Shown here piece after piece: positions 54,075 through 63,361 of a stretch of DNA of 64,000 nt (position 1 is the stretch's first letter; every line of letters starts with the position of its first letter). The DNA lies in contig NZ_WXZL01000004.1 of the NCBI RefSeq assembly GCF_009982895.1, positions 62,001-126,000 on the forward strand, in the 5' to 3' direction. Source of the DNA: Deinococcus alpinitundrae (GTDB taxonomy: Bacteria; Deinococcota; Deinococci; Deinococcales; Deinococcaceae). Position numbers and translations under genes: made by a program. Below the pieces are notes generated by a model. It had not been told where the DNA came from. It saw only the letters and a list, made by a program, of their open reading frames with translations, and ran no database searches.

Positions 54075-55256
54075 TTACTTCAGGTCTTCGGCGTTCACCG
54101 TCTGAACCTTGGCCATCTTGGGCTGGTACATCTCGTCGTATTTCATGATGAGGAGGCGCGAGCGCTGGCGCTCTCCGGTCGGCGAGAAGGCCAGCGCTCC
54201 GGTGATGGTCACGCAGTCTTTCTTGTCGTTCGAAAAGCAGGCGGGCAGATTGACCTTGCGCACGGCAGCGCTGACCTGGGCGCGGCTGGGCGTCGCTCCA
54301 GACGCCTTGAGCGCCGAGAGCAGGGCATTGGTGGCGTCGTAGGCATAGATGGCCACGCCGCTGGGTTCACTCTTAAAGGCCGCGCGGTAAGCCGCCGAGA
54401 AGTCTACCGAGTTGGAAAAGGTGTTGACCGGCCCGAACACGGTGGTGTAGATGACCCCGACGGCGGCCTTGCCGGCCCGCTGAAGAAAGCTGGGTGAGTC
54501 GAGCGCGTCGCCGCCCATGATGACGGCCTTGACACCCGCGTCGCGCAGGCCCTGCATCAACTGACCGCCGGTATCGTCGGTGCCGCCGAAGTACACCACC
54601 TGCGGGTTGCTGAGCTTGATCTGCTTGATGACGCCCGCAATCTGCGCCGCGCCAGACGCGCCCACGTAGGCGACCACACCCACCTTGCGCGCCTTGAGGT
54701 TGCCGAGCAGGCTCTTGGTCAGGCCGTTGCCGTAGGCGGTGTTGTCCGAGACCACAAACACCGATTTGGCCGTGAGCGTGTCGGCGATGTAGGCGGCGGC
54801 GGCCACGCTCTGGGCCTGGTCGGGAGCCACCACGCGGCTGAAGTTGGTCCACTTGTGCTCGGTCAGGGCGTCGTTGGTGCTCGACGGCGAGATCAGCGCC
54901 AGATCACTCGCCGCAAAGCTCTCACCCAGCACATTGGTCACGCTAGAGTTGAGGGCACCGACCACGCCGAGAATGCTCTTGTCGGCCAGAACCGTCTGGG
55001 CGATCTGCCCGCCCTTGGTGGCCGAGGCCTGATCGTCGAACGACACCAGTGACACGTCGATGCCCGCCGCTTTGAGTTCAGCGGCGCGGTCCTGAAAAGC
55101 GAGTTGCGCGCCGCGCTTGACCTCGCTGCCGATGGCGGTGAGGCTGCCGCTGAGCGGGCTGACAGTGGCAATCTTGTAACTGACGGCCTGGGCGGCACTG
55201 AGGGCGGCGAGGAGGACGAGGGCAGTCGGCAAACGCAAACGGGAGACAGAAGTCAT
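54075..55256 (-). CDS. Branched-chain amino-acid ABC transporter binding protein (LivK type)
   Basis: A 393-residue exported family-4 solute binder. The signal peptide ([13 protein letters not shown]) is followed by [20 protein letters not shown], then [26 protein letters not shown] and [18 protein letters not shown] is five bases before the ATG at 55256. No liv permease or ATPase genes are adjacent, so it works with components encoded elsewhere or as a sensor. Confidence 0.9.
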   Translation of the reverse strand: MTSVSRLRLPTALVLLAALSAAQAVSYKIATVSPLSGSLTAIGSEVKRGAQLAFQDRAAELKAAGIDVSLVSFDDQASATKGGQIAQTVLADKSILGVVGALNSSVTNVLGESFAASDLALISPSSTNDALTEHKWTNFSRVVAPDQAQSVAAAAYIADTLTAKSVFVVSDNTAYGNGLTKSLLGNLKARKVGVVAYVGASGAAQIAGVIKQIKLSNPQVVYFGGTDDTGGQLMQGLRDAGVKAVIMGGDALDSPSFLQRAGKAAVGVIYTTVFGPVNTFSNSVDFSAAYRAAFKSEPSGVAIYAYDATNALLSALKASGATPSRAQVSAAVRKVNLPACFSNDKKDCVTITGALAFSPTGERQRSRLLIMKYDEMYQPKMAKVQTVNAEDLK

Positions 55257-55398
55257 GCGCGATGCTAGGCAGCGCCGGATAACCAAGGTCTTACAGCTGT
55301 CGCATTTTTCACAGCGTGAAGAACACGTTCTGATGCGGGCGGCCCGGCGCGCGGAGGATCAGCTCTGGCGCAGGGCAGGCAGTCGACGGGTGGGCGGC

Positions 55399-56178
55399 TC
55401 AGCCCAGCTCGCGCCGCAGTTTGCCCGCCAGCGCGAACCACTCGCGCTCCTGCCCTTTGTAGAGGCGGCTGGCCCGCTGCTCGGTCTTGGCCAGCCGCTC
55501 GAGTTCGAGCCGCGCCTCGGCCGGCCGCTGCTGGCCGATCAGATAAGCGGCGTAGCGCACGCGCGGCTCCTCGCTGGTCGCGCCAGTCATGGCCTGCCGG
55601 TAGGTCGCCTCGGCCTCGGGCAGCCCCGACTCGGCCTGTGCCCGCGCCAGCAACGTCAGGGTGCGGGTGCGAACCGAAGCACTGGTCTTGAGATCGACCC
55701 GTTTGAGCTGGGCCGCCGCCGAGGCCGGATCGCGCCGGGCCATCGCCAGCTCGGCGCTGGTCAGCAGCACCAGCGGGTCGTCGGCGTAGATACTGCTGGT
55801 CAGCAGCGGGTGCAGCACAGCCTGGGCCTCGTCCTCGCGGTTCGCGTGGGCCAGAAGCGCCGCCAGTTCGGTGCGGTGCTGCAAGGTGTCACTTTCCTCA
55901 ATCTGCTCTCTGGCCTCGCGGATGCGGGTCTCCAGCGGGCGTAGGTTCTCCAGGGCCGGTTGCAGGCGGCGGCCAACCTGCCGGGAGGTGCCGCGCCAGC
56001 CGGGCACGAGTTCCAGAAACAGGTAGGCCAGCACCCCGATATAACTGCCGAACAGCAGAATGAAAAACCAGTAGGTGTTGCGCCGGGTGCTGACCGCGTG
56101 AATCAGAAAGACGAGCTGGAGCGCGGCTGAGAGGTAACCGAGCCAGGGGTACTGACCCAGTAAGCCGAGGAGGTTCAT
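55399..56178 (-). CDS. Membrane-anchored TPR-like protein
   Basis: A 259-residue protein with two N-terminal membrane helices (YLSAALQLVFLIHAV and FFILLFGSYIGVLAYLFLEL), similar to a phospholipase D N-terminal anchor, and a cytoplasmic helical part with TPR-like repeats (ARAQAESGLPEAEATYRQA). TAGCAT is six bases before the ATG. The function is unknown; it may be a scaffold. Confidence 0.75.
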   Translation of the reverse strand: MNLLGLLGQYPWLGYLSAALQLVFLIHAVSTRRNTYWFFILLFGSYIGVLAYLFLELVPGWRGTSRQVGRRLQPALENLRPLETRIREAREQIEESDTLQHRTELAALLAHANREDEAQAVLHPLLTSSIYADDPLVLLTSAELAMARRDPASAAAQLKRVDLKTSASVRTRTLTLLARAQAESGLPEAEATYRQAMTGATSEEPRVRYAAYLIGQQRPAEARLELERLAKTEQRASRLYKGQEREWFALAGKLRRELG

Positions 56179-56257
56179 GCCCGCATGCTAGAGGCTGAGC
56201 GTGAACGGATTCGGAGCAAACCGCATGCTTGTGCTGGGCGCGGCGTACCGTAAAGCC

Positions 56258-57829
56258 GTGCGCCGTCTCCCACCCTCCCCCACCCTGACCCTCGGTTGGC
56301 TGATCGCCCTGCCCGCGCTGACCTTCCTGGGTGTGTTTCTGATCTGGCCGCTGATCAAAGTCATGCGGGTGGGCGGCGTCAACCTGAGCGTCTGGAGCGA
56401 TCCCTACTTCCTGGGCCGCCTGGGCTGGACACTGGGACAGGCAGGGGTCACGGTGACGCTCGGCGCACTGATCGCCTGGCCGCTGGCGTATCTGTTCTCG
56501 CGCCACGCCGTCCCCGGCAAGCGCGGACTGCTCCGATTGTTGCTGCTGCCGTTCGTGACACCCACGCTGGTGGCGGTGCTGGGCCTCACCGCCCTGCTGG
56601 GGCCGCGCGGCTGGCTGACCCAGCTCAGCGGCATTGACCTCTCGGAAAGCCCGGTGCTGATCATTCTGGGCAACCTGTTCTTCAATCTGCCGATCATGCT
56701 GCGCCTGGCTTACGGCGGCTTTGCCCGCGTGCCGCCGAGCCTGATCGGAGCGGCGCGCACGCTGGGAGCCAGCAACCTGCGGGCCGCCCTGACGGTGGCG
56801 CTGCCGCTGGCGCTGCCGGGTCTGGCAGCGGGCGCAATTCTGGTGTTTCTCTACAGCGCCCTGTCGTTCGGGTTGCCGCTGACGCTGGGCGGCGAGCGCT
56901 ACGCCACGCTGGAAGTCGAGATCTACACCCTGACCGCCTACGAACTGAAGTTGCCGGAAGCCAGCGCCCTGATTCTGGGGCAATTTCTGGTCACGCTGGC
57001 GGCGACGCTGCTCTACACCCGGCTGATCGGCGGCGCGGTGCCGGAAGCCGCCCGCCGCCTGCCCAGGGCACGCGGCGCGGCAGCGCTCTTTCTCTACAGT
57101 TTGCTGGTTCTGGTGCTGCTGATCTGCTTCTCGCCGCTACTGGCCGTCGCCGTGCGGAGCGTGACCGGCACGGCTGGGCCGACCCTGGCGTTCTGGCGCG
57201 GCGTGCTGGCTTCGGACAACGACCCACCGCTGGGCCTGCTGCTGGGCAACACCCTGCGCTTCGCGGGCCTAACGCTCTGCGGCGCGGTGCTGCTGGGGGC
57301 CTCGCACGCCCTGAGCACTTACCTGAGCCGCTCACGTGCGCTCGACGCCCTCTCCCTGCTGCCGCTGATGCTCTCGCCGGTCAGCGTGGGGGTGGGCTAT
57401 CTGCTGAGCTACCCCGGCTGGGCGGCGCAACTCGGCCTGTTGATCGCCGCCTACACCTTGATCGCCTCGCCGCTGATTACCCGCAGCTTGCTGCCTGCCC
57501 TGCGCGCATTGCCCCTGCGAGCGCTGGAGGCCGCCCGCACATTAGGGGCCAGCCCGCTCGCGGCGGCGCGCACAGTAGCCCTGCCGCTGGTCTGGCCCGC
57601 CCTGCGCGGCGGCGCGGCCCTGTCACTGGCCACTGTGCTGGGCGAGTTCGGCGCGACCCTGGTGCTGACCCGCCCAGAGTGGGCCACCCTCAGCACCGGG
57701 CTGTACGAGCGCCTCTCGCGGCCCGGCGCGCAGAACTTGGGCGAGGCCTGCGTTTTGGCGACCATACTGCTGGGCCTGAGCCTGGGAGCCTTTACCGTAC
57801 TGGACGGCGGCGAGGGAGAGGTGACCTGA
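56258..57829 (+). CDS. ABC transporter permease, fused two-domain (ThiP/FbpB type)
   Basis: A 523-residue permease with two homologous halves of six helices. EAA loops are [20 protein letters not shown] and [24 protein letters not shown] in the second half. This layout is used for thiamine (ThiP) and ferric iron (FbpB). The start is taken as the GTG at 56258, six bases after TACCGT; an ATG at 56225 is possible. Its ATPase is at 59025, beyond a serine hydrolase gene. The nearby thiN suggests thiamine, but this is only context. Confidence 0.85.
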   Translation: MRRLPPSPTLTLGWLIALPALTFLGVFLIWPLIKVMRVGGVNLSVWSDPYFLGRLGWTLGQAGVTVTLGALIAWPLAYLFSRHAVPGKRGLLRLLLLPFVTPTLVAVLGLTALLGPRGWLTQLSGIDLSESPVLIILGNLFFNLPIMLRLAYGGFARVPPSLIGAARTLGASNLRAALTVALPLALPGLAAGAILVFLYSALSFGLPLTLGGERYATLEVEIYTLTAYELKLPEASALILGQFLVTLAATLLYTRLIGGAVPEAARRLPRARGAAALFLYSLLVLVLLICFSPLLAVAVRSVTGTAGPTLAFWRGVLASDNDPPLGLLLGNTLRFAGLTLCGAVLLGASHALSTYLSRSRALDALSLLPLMLSPVSVGVGYLLSYPGWAAQLGLLIAAYTLIASPLITRSLLPALRALPLRALEAARTLGASPLAAARTVALPLVWPALRGGAALSLATVLGEFGATLVLTRPEWATLSTGLYERLSRPGAQNLGEACVLATILLGLSLGAFTVLDGGEGEVT

Positions 57830-57852
57830 GCAACGCACAGTACAATGACAGG

Positions 57853-58992
57853 GTGAAACGGTTGTGGGTTCTGGCGTGCCTGGCCCTCTGCGGCGCGGCC
57901 CAGGCCGATTCGGTGCCGGTCTACGTGACGCTCCCCACGCCCGATCTGCCGCCGTCCGGCCTGAGCGCGCCAATCAGCCCGTTGCCCGTGTCCACGTCGG
58001 TGCCCACCTGCGGCGCGGCCAGCACTGTCCCCGCGCCGGGTGGGCGACTGCCACCAGCGGTCACCGGACGGGTCGGCTTCTACGCGGCCCTGTACGACGC
58101 GCAGTTCAGGCCGCTCAAAGCACTGGGGCTGGGGCCGGTCAACGCCCTGTTTGCGCTGGGCAGCGCCTTCAAGCCGCAGGTGGTGCGGGCCGCCTTGCAG
58201 GAAGTGGACGCCGGGCGGCTGAGCCTGAATGCCCTGATCACCACCACGCCCGGCAAGCGCAGCATCGAGGGCTATCCGCCGGGCCAGAACACGGTGGCAC
58301 AACTCTCTCAGTGGGCGCTGGAGCGCAGCGACAACACCGCCTCCGATCTGCTGCAACTCGGTCTCGGGCCGCCGAAGATCGCGCGGGCGGTGCATTCGCT
58401 CAGTCCGTGTACCAGCATTCTGCACACCACCAAGGCCTGGTGGGCAGCGCAATCGGGACTGATGCCCGACGTGTTTCCCAATCTGGTGGCGGACGCCGTG
58501 AGCGCTTCGGTGTTGCCCTTCGAAGCCCGCCTGAACCTGGCCGAGCGGCTCAATGCCCGTGCCCAGGACTTCACGGGGCCACAAGTCGAGGCCGCGCTGG
58601 ACCGGTATTTTCACGGCCCCGCCTACGCTCCAGCCCTCGAATTGGCGCTGCAAAACACCAGCACCCCGCAGGCTTACGCCGATCTGCTGGCCCGCACCCT
58701 GGGCGGCAGCAGTCTGCAACCCGCCACCCGCGCCCTATTTCGGCGCTGGCTGGCCGCGTCGTGCTGCCAGCCCAGACGCCCGGCGCTCAAAGCACTCTAC
58801 TGGGGCCACAAGGCCGGGAGCGGCTGGCGGCTGCTGACCCTGACCGGCTACGCCGAACTGCCGGGCGGGCGGCGGCTGGCCTACGCCTACTTCAACGACG
58901 GCTCAGACACCCTGGAATCGGAAGATATGGAGCGCCAGATTCCGGCCGTCGTGGCCTGGATTGACGCGGCACTGACCGAACTGGCGCGCTAG
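57853..58992 (+). CDS. Secreted serine hydrolase, class A beta-lactamase-like
   Basis: A 379-residue exported protein. A signal peptide (LWVLACLALCGAAQA) leads to a Pro-rich spacer and a penicillin-binding fold: SAFK (104-107) as SxxK, SDN (159-161) as SxN, and HKAGSG as the KTG-like triad, all in the right order. TACAAT (57841-57846) is six bases before the GTG. It may be a beta-lactamase, a carboxypeptidase or an esterase. It sits between an ABC permease and its ATPase, an unusual position. Confidence 0.82.
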   Translation: MKRLWVLACLALCGAAQADSVPVYVTLPTPDLPPSGLSAPISPLPVSTSVPTCGAASTVPAPGGRLPPAVTGRVGFYAALYDAQFRPLKALGLGPVNALFALGSAFKPQVVRAALQEVDAGRLSLNALITTTPGKRSIEGYPPGQNTVAQLSQWALERSDNTASDLLQLGLGPPKIARAVHSLSPCTSILHTTKAWWAAQSGLMPDVFPNLVADAVSASVLPFEARLNLAERLNARAQDFTGPQVEAALDRYFHGPAYAPALELALQNTSTPQAYADLLARTLGGSSLQPATRALFRRWLAASCCQPRRPALKALYWGHKAGSGWRLLTLTGYAELPGGRRLAYAYFNDGSDTLESEDMERQIPAVVAWIDAALTELAR

Positions 58993-59024
58993 GGGCACCT
59001 TTGTCAGGCGCTACCCTGAGCCGC

Positions 59025-59993
59025 GTGCTTCCCGCGCTCGAAACTGCCCACCTCAGCCGCCATTACGGCGCAGTCGCCGCCGCCAAGAATGTCAGCCTGA
59101 GCCTGGCCGCAGGCGAGACGCTGGCCCTACTGGGGCCGTCGGGCAGCGGCAAAAGTACGGTGCTGCGGATGGTCGCGGGCCTGGAGCGGCCCGACACCGG
59201 CCGCGTGAGCACCTCGGGCCGCGACGTGACCCGGCTGCCGCCCGAAGCGCGAAATCTGGGGCTGGTCTTTCAGGATTACGCCCTTTTTCCGCACCTGCGG
59301 GTGCTGGACAACGTGGCCTACGGCCCGCGCAGGCGCGGCGCAGGCCGAGCGCAGGCCGAGCAGCAGGCCAGGGAAGCGCTGGCGCTGGTCGGGCTGGCGG
59401 AGTTGACCGGGCGGCGCATCTCCGAGCTGTCGGGCGGGCAGCAGCAGCGCGTCGCGCTGGCCCGCGCCCTCGCGCCGCGCCCGCCGCTGCTGCTACTCGA
59501 CGAGCCGCTGAGTAACCTCGACGAGCAACTTCGCGCCCACCTGCGCGCCGAGTTGCGCTCCCTGTTCGGCACGCTCGGCACGGCGGTACTGCTCGTCACC
59601 CACGACCAGCGCGAGGCCCTGGCCCTGGCTGATCAGGTGGCGCTGATGCGGGCCGGGCGGGTGGTGCAGGTCGGCGCGGCAGCCCGCGTGTTCGGCCAGC
59701 CCGCGACCGCCTGGGTGGCCGAGTTTCTGGGCCAGCCGAACGTGTTCGCGCGCGGCGATCAAGCTGTTCTGGTGCCGGAAAGTGCGGTGGTGCTGGGCGA
59801 GGGAGAAGCCCACCGCATCACCTTCCGTCAGCCCGACGAGCACGGCGAAACCGTCAAGGCCACACACCCACTCGGCGAACTCACCCTGCACCTGAGCCGC
59901 CGCGAGGCCGCCCTGATCGGCGGCGGTACCCTGCGGCTGCGGCTGGACGAGCGCCAGTTGCGCCAGGTGCCGGACGACCGGGCCGGGCCTTGA
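59025..59993 (+). CDS. ABC transporter ATP-binding protein (thiamine/iron type)
   Basis: A 322-residue ATPase. Walker A LLGPSGSGKST, Q-loop FQDYALFPH, signature ELSGGQQQR, Walker B LLLLDEPLSNLD and the switch His in VTHDQREAL are complete; a C-terminal TOBE-like domain of about 80 residues follows. The GTG at 59025 lies seven bases after TACCCT. It most likely energises the permease at 56258. No binding-protein gene is adjacent. Confidence 0.9.
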   Translation: MLPALETAHLSRHYGAVAAAKNVSLSLAAGETLALLGPSGSGKSTVLRMVAGLERPDTGRVSTSGRDVTRLPPEARNLGLVFQDYALFPHLRVLDNVAYGPRRRGAGRAQAEQQAREALALVGLAELTGRRISELSGGQQQRVALARALAPRPPLLLLDEPLSNLDEQLRAHLRAELRSLFGTLGTAVLLVTHDQREALALADQVALMRAGRVVQVGAAARVFGQPATAWVAEFLGQPNVFARGDQAVLVPESAVVLGEGEAHRITFRQPDEHGETVKATHPLGELTLHLSRREAALIGGGTLRLRLDERQLRQVPDDRAGP

Positions 59994-60072
59994 CGCCCGT
60001 TTGACGCTCGCTGTATCTAGAATGAATGACAGGCCAGTCATCTGTAAGTAGCACCATTCCGGAGGTCACCCC

Positions 60073-61137
60073 ATGAAGAACACCCATTTCAAGGCGAGTT
60101 TTCAGTTGCTTAGCGTCGGTTTCGGACTCCTCGGTGCGGCACAGGCCCAGCAGACCCCGGCCTACAGCGGCCCGCAGGCAGTGGTCTATATCGGCGACAA
60201 CTACTGCAGCGGCGGCTACTGCGGCTACAGCGTCTGGTCGTCGTTCGACACGGCCATGACCCAGGCGCTCAAGGCCAGCGGCTACGTGCGCCCGGTGCGC
60301 CAGCAAGACGGAGCCAACCTGATCATGAAGGCGGGCATCAACGACATCACCGGCGGCGGCGGCGTGTGCCTGCCGCTCGTGGGCTGCCTCAACGCCAAGA
60401 CGGTGAAGGCCAGCTTCGAGATTGACGACGCGAGGACCGGCACGGTGATCTGGCAAGATACCTGCGACGGCACCAGTGCCGGGTACAGCTCGTGGTACTG
60501 GTGGAGCGGGGTGAGTTTCAGCAGTGACGAGAGCAAGGCTGCCGCCGACTGCGCGGGCAAGCTGGTGCAGAAGTTCAACGGCAGCGCGGCGATCAAGCCC
60601 TACCTGACGGTGGCGGCCGGCGCGCCGCTGGGCACGGCGGCCCCGGTGACGACCACGACCACCGTCAGCAGCGTGACCACCACCTCCAACGCCCCCGGCT
60701 CCGGCAGCCCCAGCGAGGCACAGGCGGTCAGCGTGGTGCAGCTGCTCGGCGGGGCCATGCAGGCGCTGAGCTTCAGTGACGTCAACGCGCTGTTCAGCAG
60801 CGATCCCCTGAACCCGGTCAGCGTCAAGGCGCTCAACGCGGCGGCCACGGCCGACACCCTCAGCCGGGCGGGCACCCTGCAGTTCAGCGTGACGCCCGGC
60901 GAGGACGCGGGCGCGTACCGGCTCGTCGGCCTGAGCTACACCTTGCCCGGCGGCAGCGAGAAATTCGTGCAACTGGCGGTGGCCGCCGAGGGGCCGCTCA
61001 ACACCCGCAGCGGTCCGCATATCGTCTACCTCTCGGCCTTCAATCCGGCGCGCACCAGTGCGCCCACCCTCGACGGCCTGAGCAAAAATGTGGAAACGCT
61101 GCTCTCGGACATGCGCTCGGCGCTGAATCTGCCCTGA
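60073..61137 (+). CDS. Secreted protein, function unknown
   Basis: A 354-residue exported protein behind CCGGAGG. The signal peptide ends near AAQAQQ. The first half contains YCSGGYCGYSVWSS and several Cys likely to form disulfides, with a strand pattern like the LPS-assembly or CsgG-like fold (DDARTGTVIWQDTC is seen in outer-membrane stress lipoproteins). A Thr/Ser linker (about 195-220) precedes a beta-rich C-terminus. It is not firmly recognised. Confidence 0.75.
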   Translation: MKNTHFKASFQLLSVGFGLLGAAQAQQTPAYSGPQAVVYIGDNYCSGGYCGYSVWSSFDTAMTQALKASGYVRPVRQQDGANLIMKAGINDITGGGGVCLPLVGCLNAKTVKASFEIDDARTGTVIWQDTCDGTSAGYSSWYWWSGVSFSSDESKAAADCAGKLVQKFNGSAAIKPYLTVAAGAPLGTAAPVTTTTTVSSVTTTSNAPGSGSPSEAQAVSVVQLLGGAMQALSFSDVNALFSSDPLNPVSVKALNAAATADTLSRAGTLQFSVTPGEDAGAYRLVGLSYTLPGGSEKFVQLAVAAEGPLNTRSGPHIVYLSAFNPARTSAPTLDGLSKNVETLLSDMRSALNLP

Positions 61138-61176
61138 GCAGCCCGCCCGTTGCCGACGGGCGCTAGAGTGGCCGCC

Positions 61177-61806
61177 ATGCTCGCCTGGATTCTGGTGGGT
61201 GGGCGGCTGACGGCGACGCCCGCCCTGGCTGCGCTGCTGCGCCCCGACCTGATCATCGCCGCCGACGGGGGGGCGCGCCACGCCGCCGTGCTGGGCGTGC
61301 ACATTGATTTGTGGGTGGGCGATTTCGATTCGTCCGAGGGCCTGATCCTGGACGCGCCGCGCGAGCGGCACCCAGCGGCGAAGGACAGCACCGACTTCGA
61401 GCTGGCTGTCCGGGTGGCCCGGCAGCGCGGCGCAACTGAACTCATCATTCTGGGGGCCTTCGGGGGGCGCTTCGACCACGCCTTTGCTCTGGCGCTGGGG
61501 GCCTGCCGACTGGCTGGCGAGGCACTGAAGGTGACGCTTCACAGCGGCGACGAGGCCGGGTACCCGCTCCTGGCACAGGTGCCGGTCAGACTCGAATTAC
61601 GGGCTGGGCAGGTCTTCAGCGTGCTGGCGACCTCCAGCTTGAACGGGCTGACCCTGCGCGGCGCGCGCTGGCCGCTGACCGACGCCGACGTGCCGCTGGG
61701 CAGCGGGCTGACCCTCAGCAACGAGGCGGCGGGCGGGGTGCTGACCGCCGAGTTGAGATCGGGCGTGGCGCTGCTCACCGTGCTGGAGGAGATGAGACGG
61801 GCTTAA
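61177..61806 (+). CDS. thiN: Thiamine pyrophosphokinase
   Basis: The enzyme converts thiamine to thiamine pyrophosphate with ATP. The 209-residue protein has LVGGRL, IIAADGGARHAAVLG, LWVGDFDSSEG, AAKDSTDFELAV and ILGAFGGRFDH, the diagnostic residues of the family. The ATG at 61177 lies seven bases after TAGAGT. The upstream ABC genes may import thiamine. Confidence 0.92.
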   Translation: MLAWILVGGRLTATPALAALLRPDLIIAADGGARHAAVLGVHIDLWVGDFDSSEGLILDAPRERHPAAKDSTDFELAVRVARQRGATELIILGAFGGRFDHAFALALGACRLAGEALKVTLHSGDEAGYPLLAQVPVRLELRAGQVFSVLATSSLNGLTLRGARWPLTDADVPLGSGLTLSNEAAGGVLTAELRSGVALLTVLEEMRRA

Positions 61807-61864
61807 ACGTCGTGCGGTGACGGTGGTTGAACTGCGGCTTGGTCCAGTGCCCTCCCCTGAACTC

Positions 61865-62419
61865 ATGTCCAGCTTCAAGACCCTCGTTCTGCTCTCGGCT
61901 CTTCTGGCAGGGAGCGGAACGGAATCGGCTCAATCGGAGGCCACACCCTCCACGCCCGCCGCCTCAAGCGTGTAAGCGCCTGTGACCGGGGCCGGCCTTC
62001 AGAAGTTCATTGCCAGGCCGAAAAAGACACGCTGAGCGACAGTTTTTTCAGCTTCCAGATGCTGTTCAACGACATCAAGTCGGGCAACAACCCTAACTTC
62101 CTGCAAGTCGCCGGAGCGCTGCGCCAGATCGGCGGCTAGGTGGGCGACGCCAGGGCCACGCAGAAGACGGCGCTGGAGAAGCAAACTCTCAGCAGCGCCC
62201 GCTTTCGAGCAGATTAATTGGCCGCTGGAGAAGCTCAACAGCGGCGATTTTACCAGCCTGGGCAGTACTGTCAGGACCGACGCCGATTCCCAAATCAAAG
62301 CGTTAATAGAGCCGGAGCAAGCGCAGCGATCTGCTCAAGACGGCTCCGCTGGGTCTCTGACGACGGGGGCTGCCGGGAGCGGCAGGGCGGAACTTCCCAG
62401 GCCCTGCGCCCGTATCTAA
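61865..62419 (+). pseudogene. Decayed paralog of the downstream 203-residue gene
   Basis: The frame opens with a signal-like MSSFKTLVLLSALLAG and stops after about 36 codons. Beyond the stop, APVTGAGLQKFIARPKK, then in a second frame DTLSDSFFSFQMLFNDIKSG and NPNFLQVAGALRQIGG, and in a third LEKLNSGDFTSLGSTVRTDA with QIKALIEP align in order with the intact protein at 62424-63035. There are at least two stops and two frame shifts. The last frame ends at the TAA at 62417-62419, five bases before the intact copy. Confidence 0.85.
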
Positions 62420-62423
62420 TTCC

Positions 62424-63035
62424 ATGAACGCGAGACGTGGATGCGGTTGCGGCTGCGGCGGCTTTGTGGTGCTGATGGTGGCCCTGCTGGCAGCGGGCTA
62501 TTTCCTGGTCTACCGCCCAGTGACAGTCTTTCTGAGCGGCTGGCGGGTACCTGCCCAGACCCAGCAGATTCCGGCGGCCAGCGGCAACGTGCAGGCCCCG
62601 CTGACGCGCAGCGACGTGCAGAAGTTCGTGCGGATTCGTCGTGATGAGCGCGCCGCCCTGGGCAGCAGCTTCACCAGCGTTCAGAACACCTTCCAGAGCA
62701 TTCAGAACGGCCAGACGCCGACCTTCTGGCAGGTGACCGGCGTGTTGCGCGACCTGGGCCGCTCGGTGGGCCAGGCGCGGGCCGCGCAGGTACAGGGGCT
62801 GACGCGCGAGCAGCTCAGCCGTGAGCGCTACAACGTCATCGCGGGCGGGGTCAACCGCGCACTGGGCGTGCCGGACATTGACTTCGGCAAGATCGCCAGC
62901 GAATTGCAGGGCGGCAAGCTGCCCGACTTCGGCAACACCGTCAGCACCGGGGCCAGTCCCCAGACCACCGCCCTCATTCAACCGTTCAAGACCGAACTGA
63001 CGGCAACGGCGGCGCTGGGACTGCTGGGCCTCTGA
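62424..63035 (+). CDS. Membrane-anchored protein, function unknown
   Basis: A 203-residue protein with a Cys/Gly-rich start (RRGCGCGCGG), one membrane helix (FVVLMVALLAAGYFLVY), and an external helical part (for example GSSFTSVQNTFQSIQNG and REQLSRERYNVIAGGVNRAL). A broken paralog precedes it directly, so it arose by tandem duplication. It may be cotranscribed with the next two genes. It is not recognised. Confidence 0.75.
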   Translation: MNARRGCGCGCGGFVVLMVALLAAGYFLVYRPVTVFLSGWRVPAQTQQIPAASGNVQAPLTRSDVQKFVRIRRDERAALGSSFTSVQNTFQSIQNGQTPTFWQVTGVLRDLGRSVGQARAAQVQGLTREQLSRERYNVIAGGVNRALGVPDIDFGKIASELQGGKLPDFGNTVSTGASPQTTALIQPFKTELTATAALGLLGL

Positions 63036-63036
63036 G

Positions 63037-63300
63037 ATGCCTTCCCCACACCCGGCCCGCTGGCGGCGGCTGTGCTGGACTCTGGTCGCCTTCGCCGGAT
63101 TCATCGCCGCCGTCTTCACCTTGCTGTGGGCGCTCGGCGGGCTTACCCGCGCCCTCGGCTACCAGAGCAACGACGCCGACCTGCCGATCACGCTGATCAT
63201 CGCGCTCGCCGTTTTCGCCGTTGCCGGATGGCTGTGGCCCGGTGCAGGTGAGCGCAGTCTGCGCCAGCGCCTGCACCGGTGGTGGCGCGGCGAGCGCTGA
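63037..63300 (+). CDS. Small two-helix membrane protein
   Basis: An 87-residue protein starting one base after the preceding stop. Two hydrophobic helices (LVAFAGFIAAVFTLLWALGG and LPITLIIALAVFAVAGWLWP) are joined by a short loop, and the tail is Arg-rich. The function is unknown. The tight spacing implies an operon with its neighbours. Confidence 0.7.
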   Translation: MPSPHPARWRRLCWTLVAFAGFIAAVFTLLWALGGLTRALGYQSNDADLPITLIIALAVFAVAGWLWPGAGERSLRQRLHRWWRGER

Positions 63301-63361
63301 GCAAAACCCCCGCCTGCGCGCTGTCCCCACTCGAACCGACCGTTCTTCAGGAGCCTTCGTC

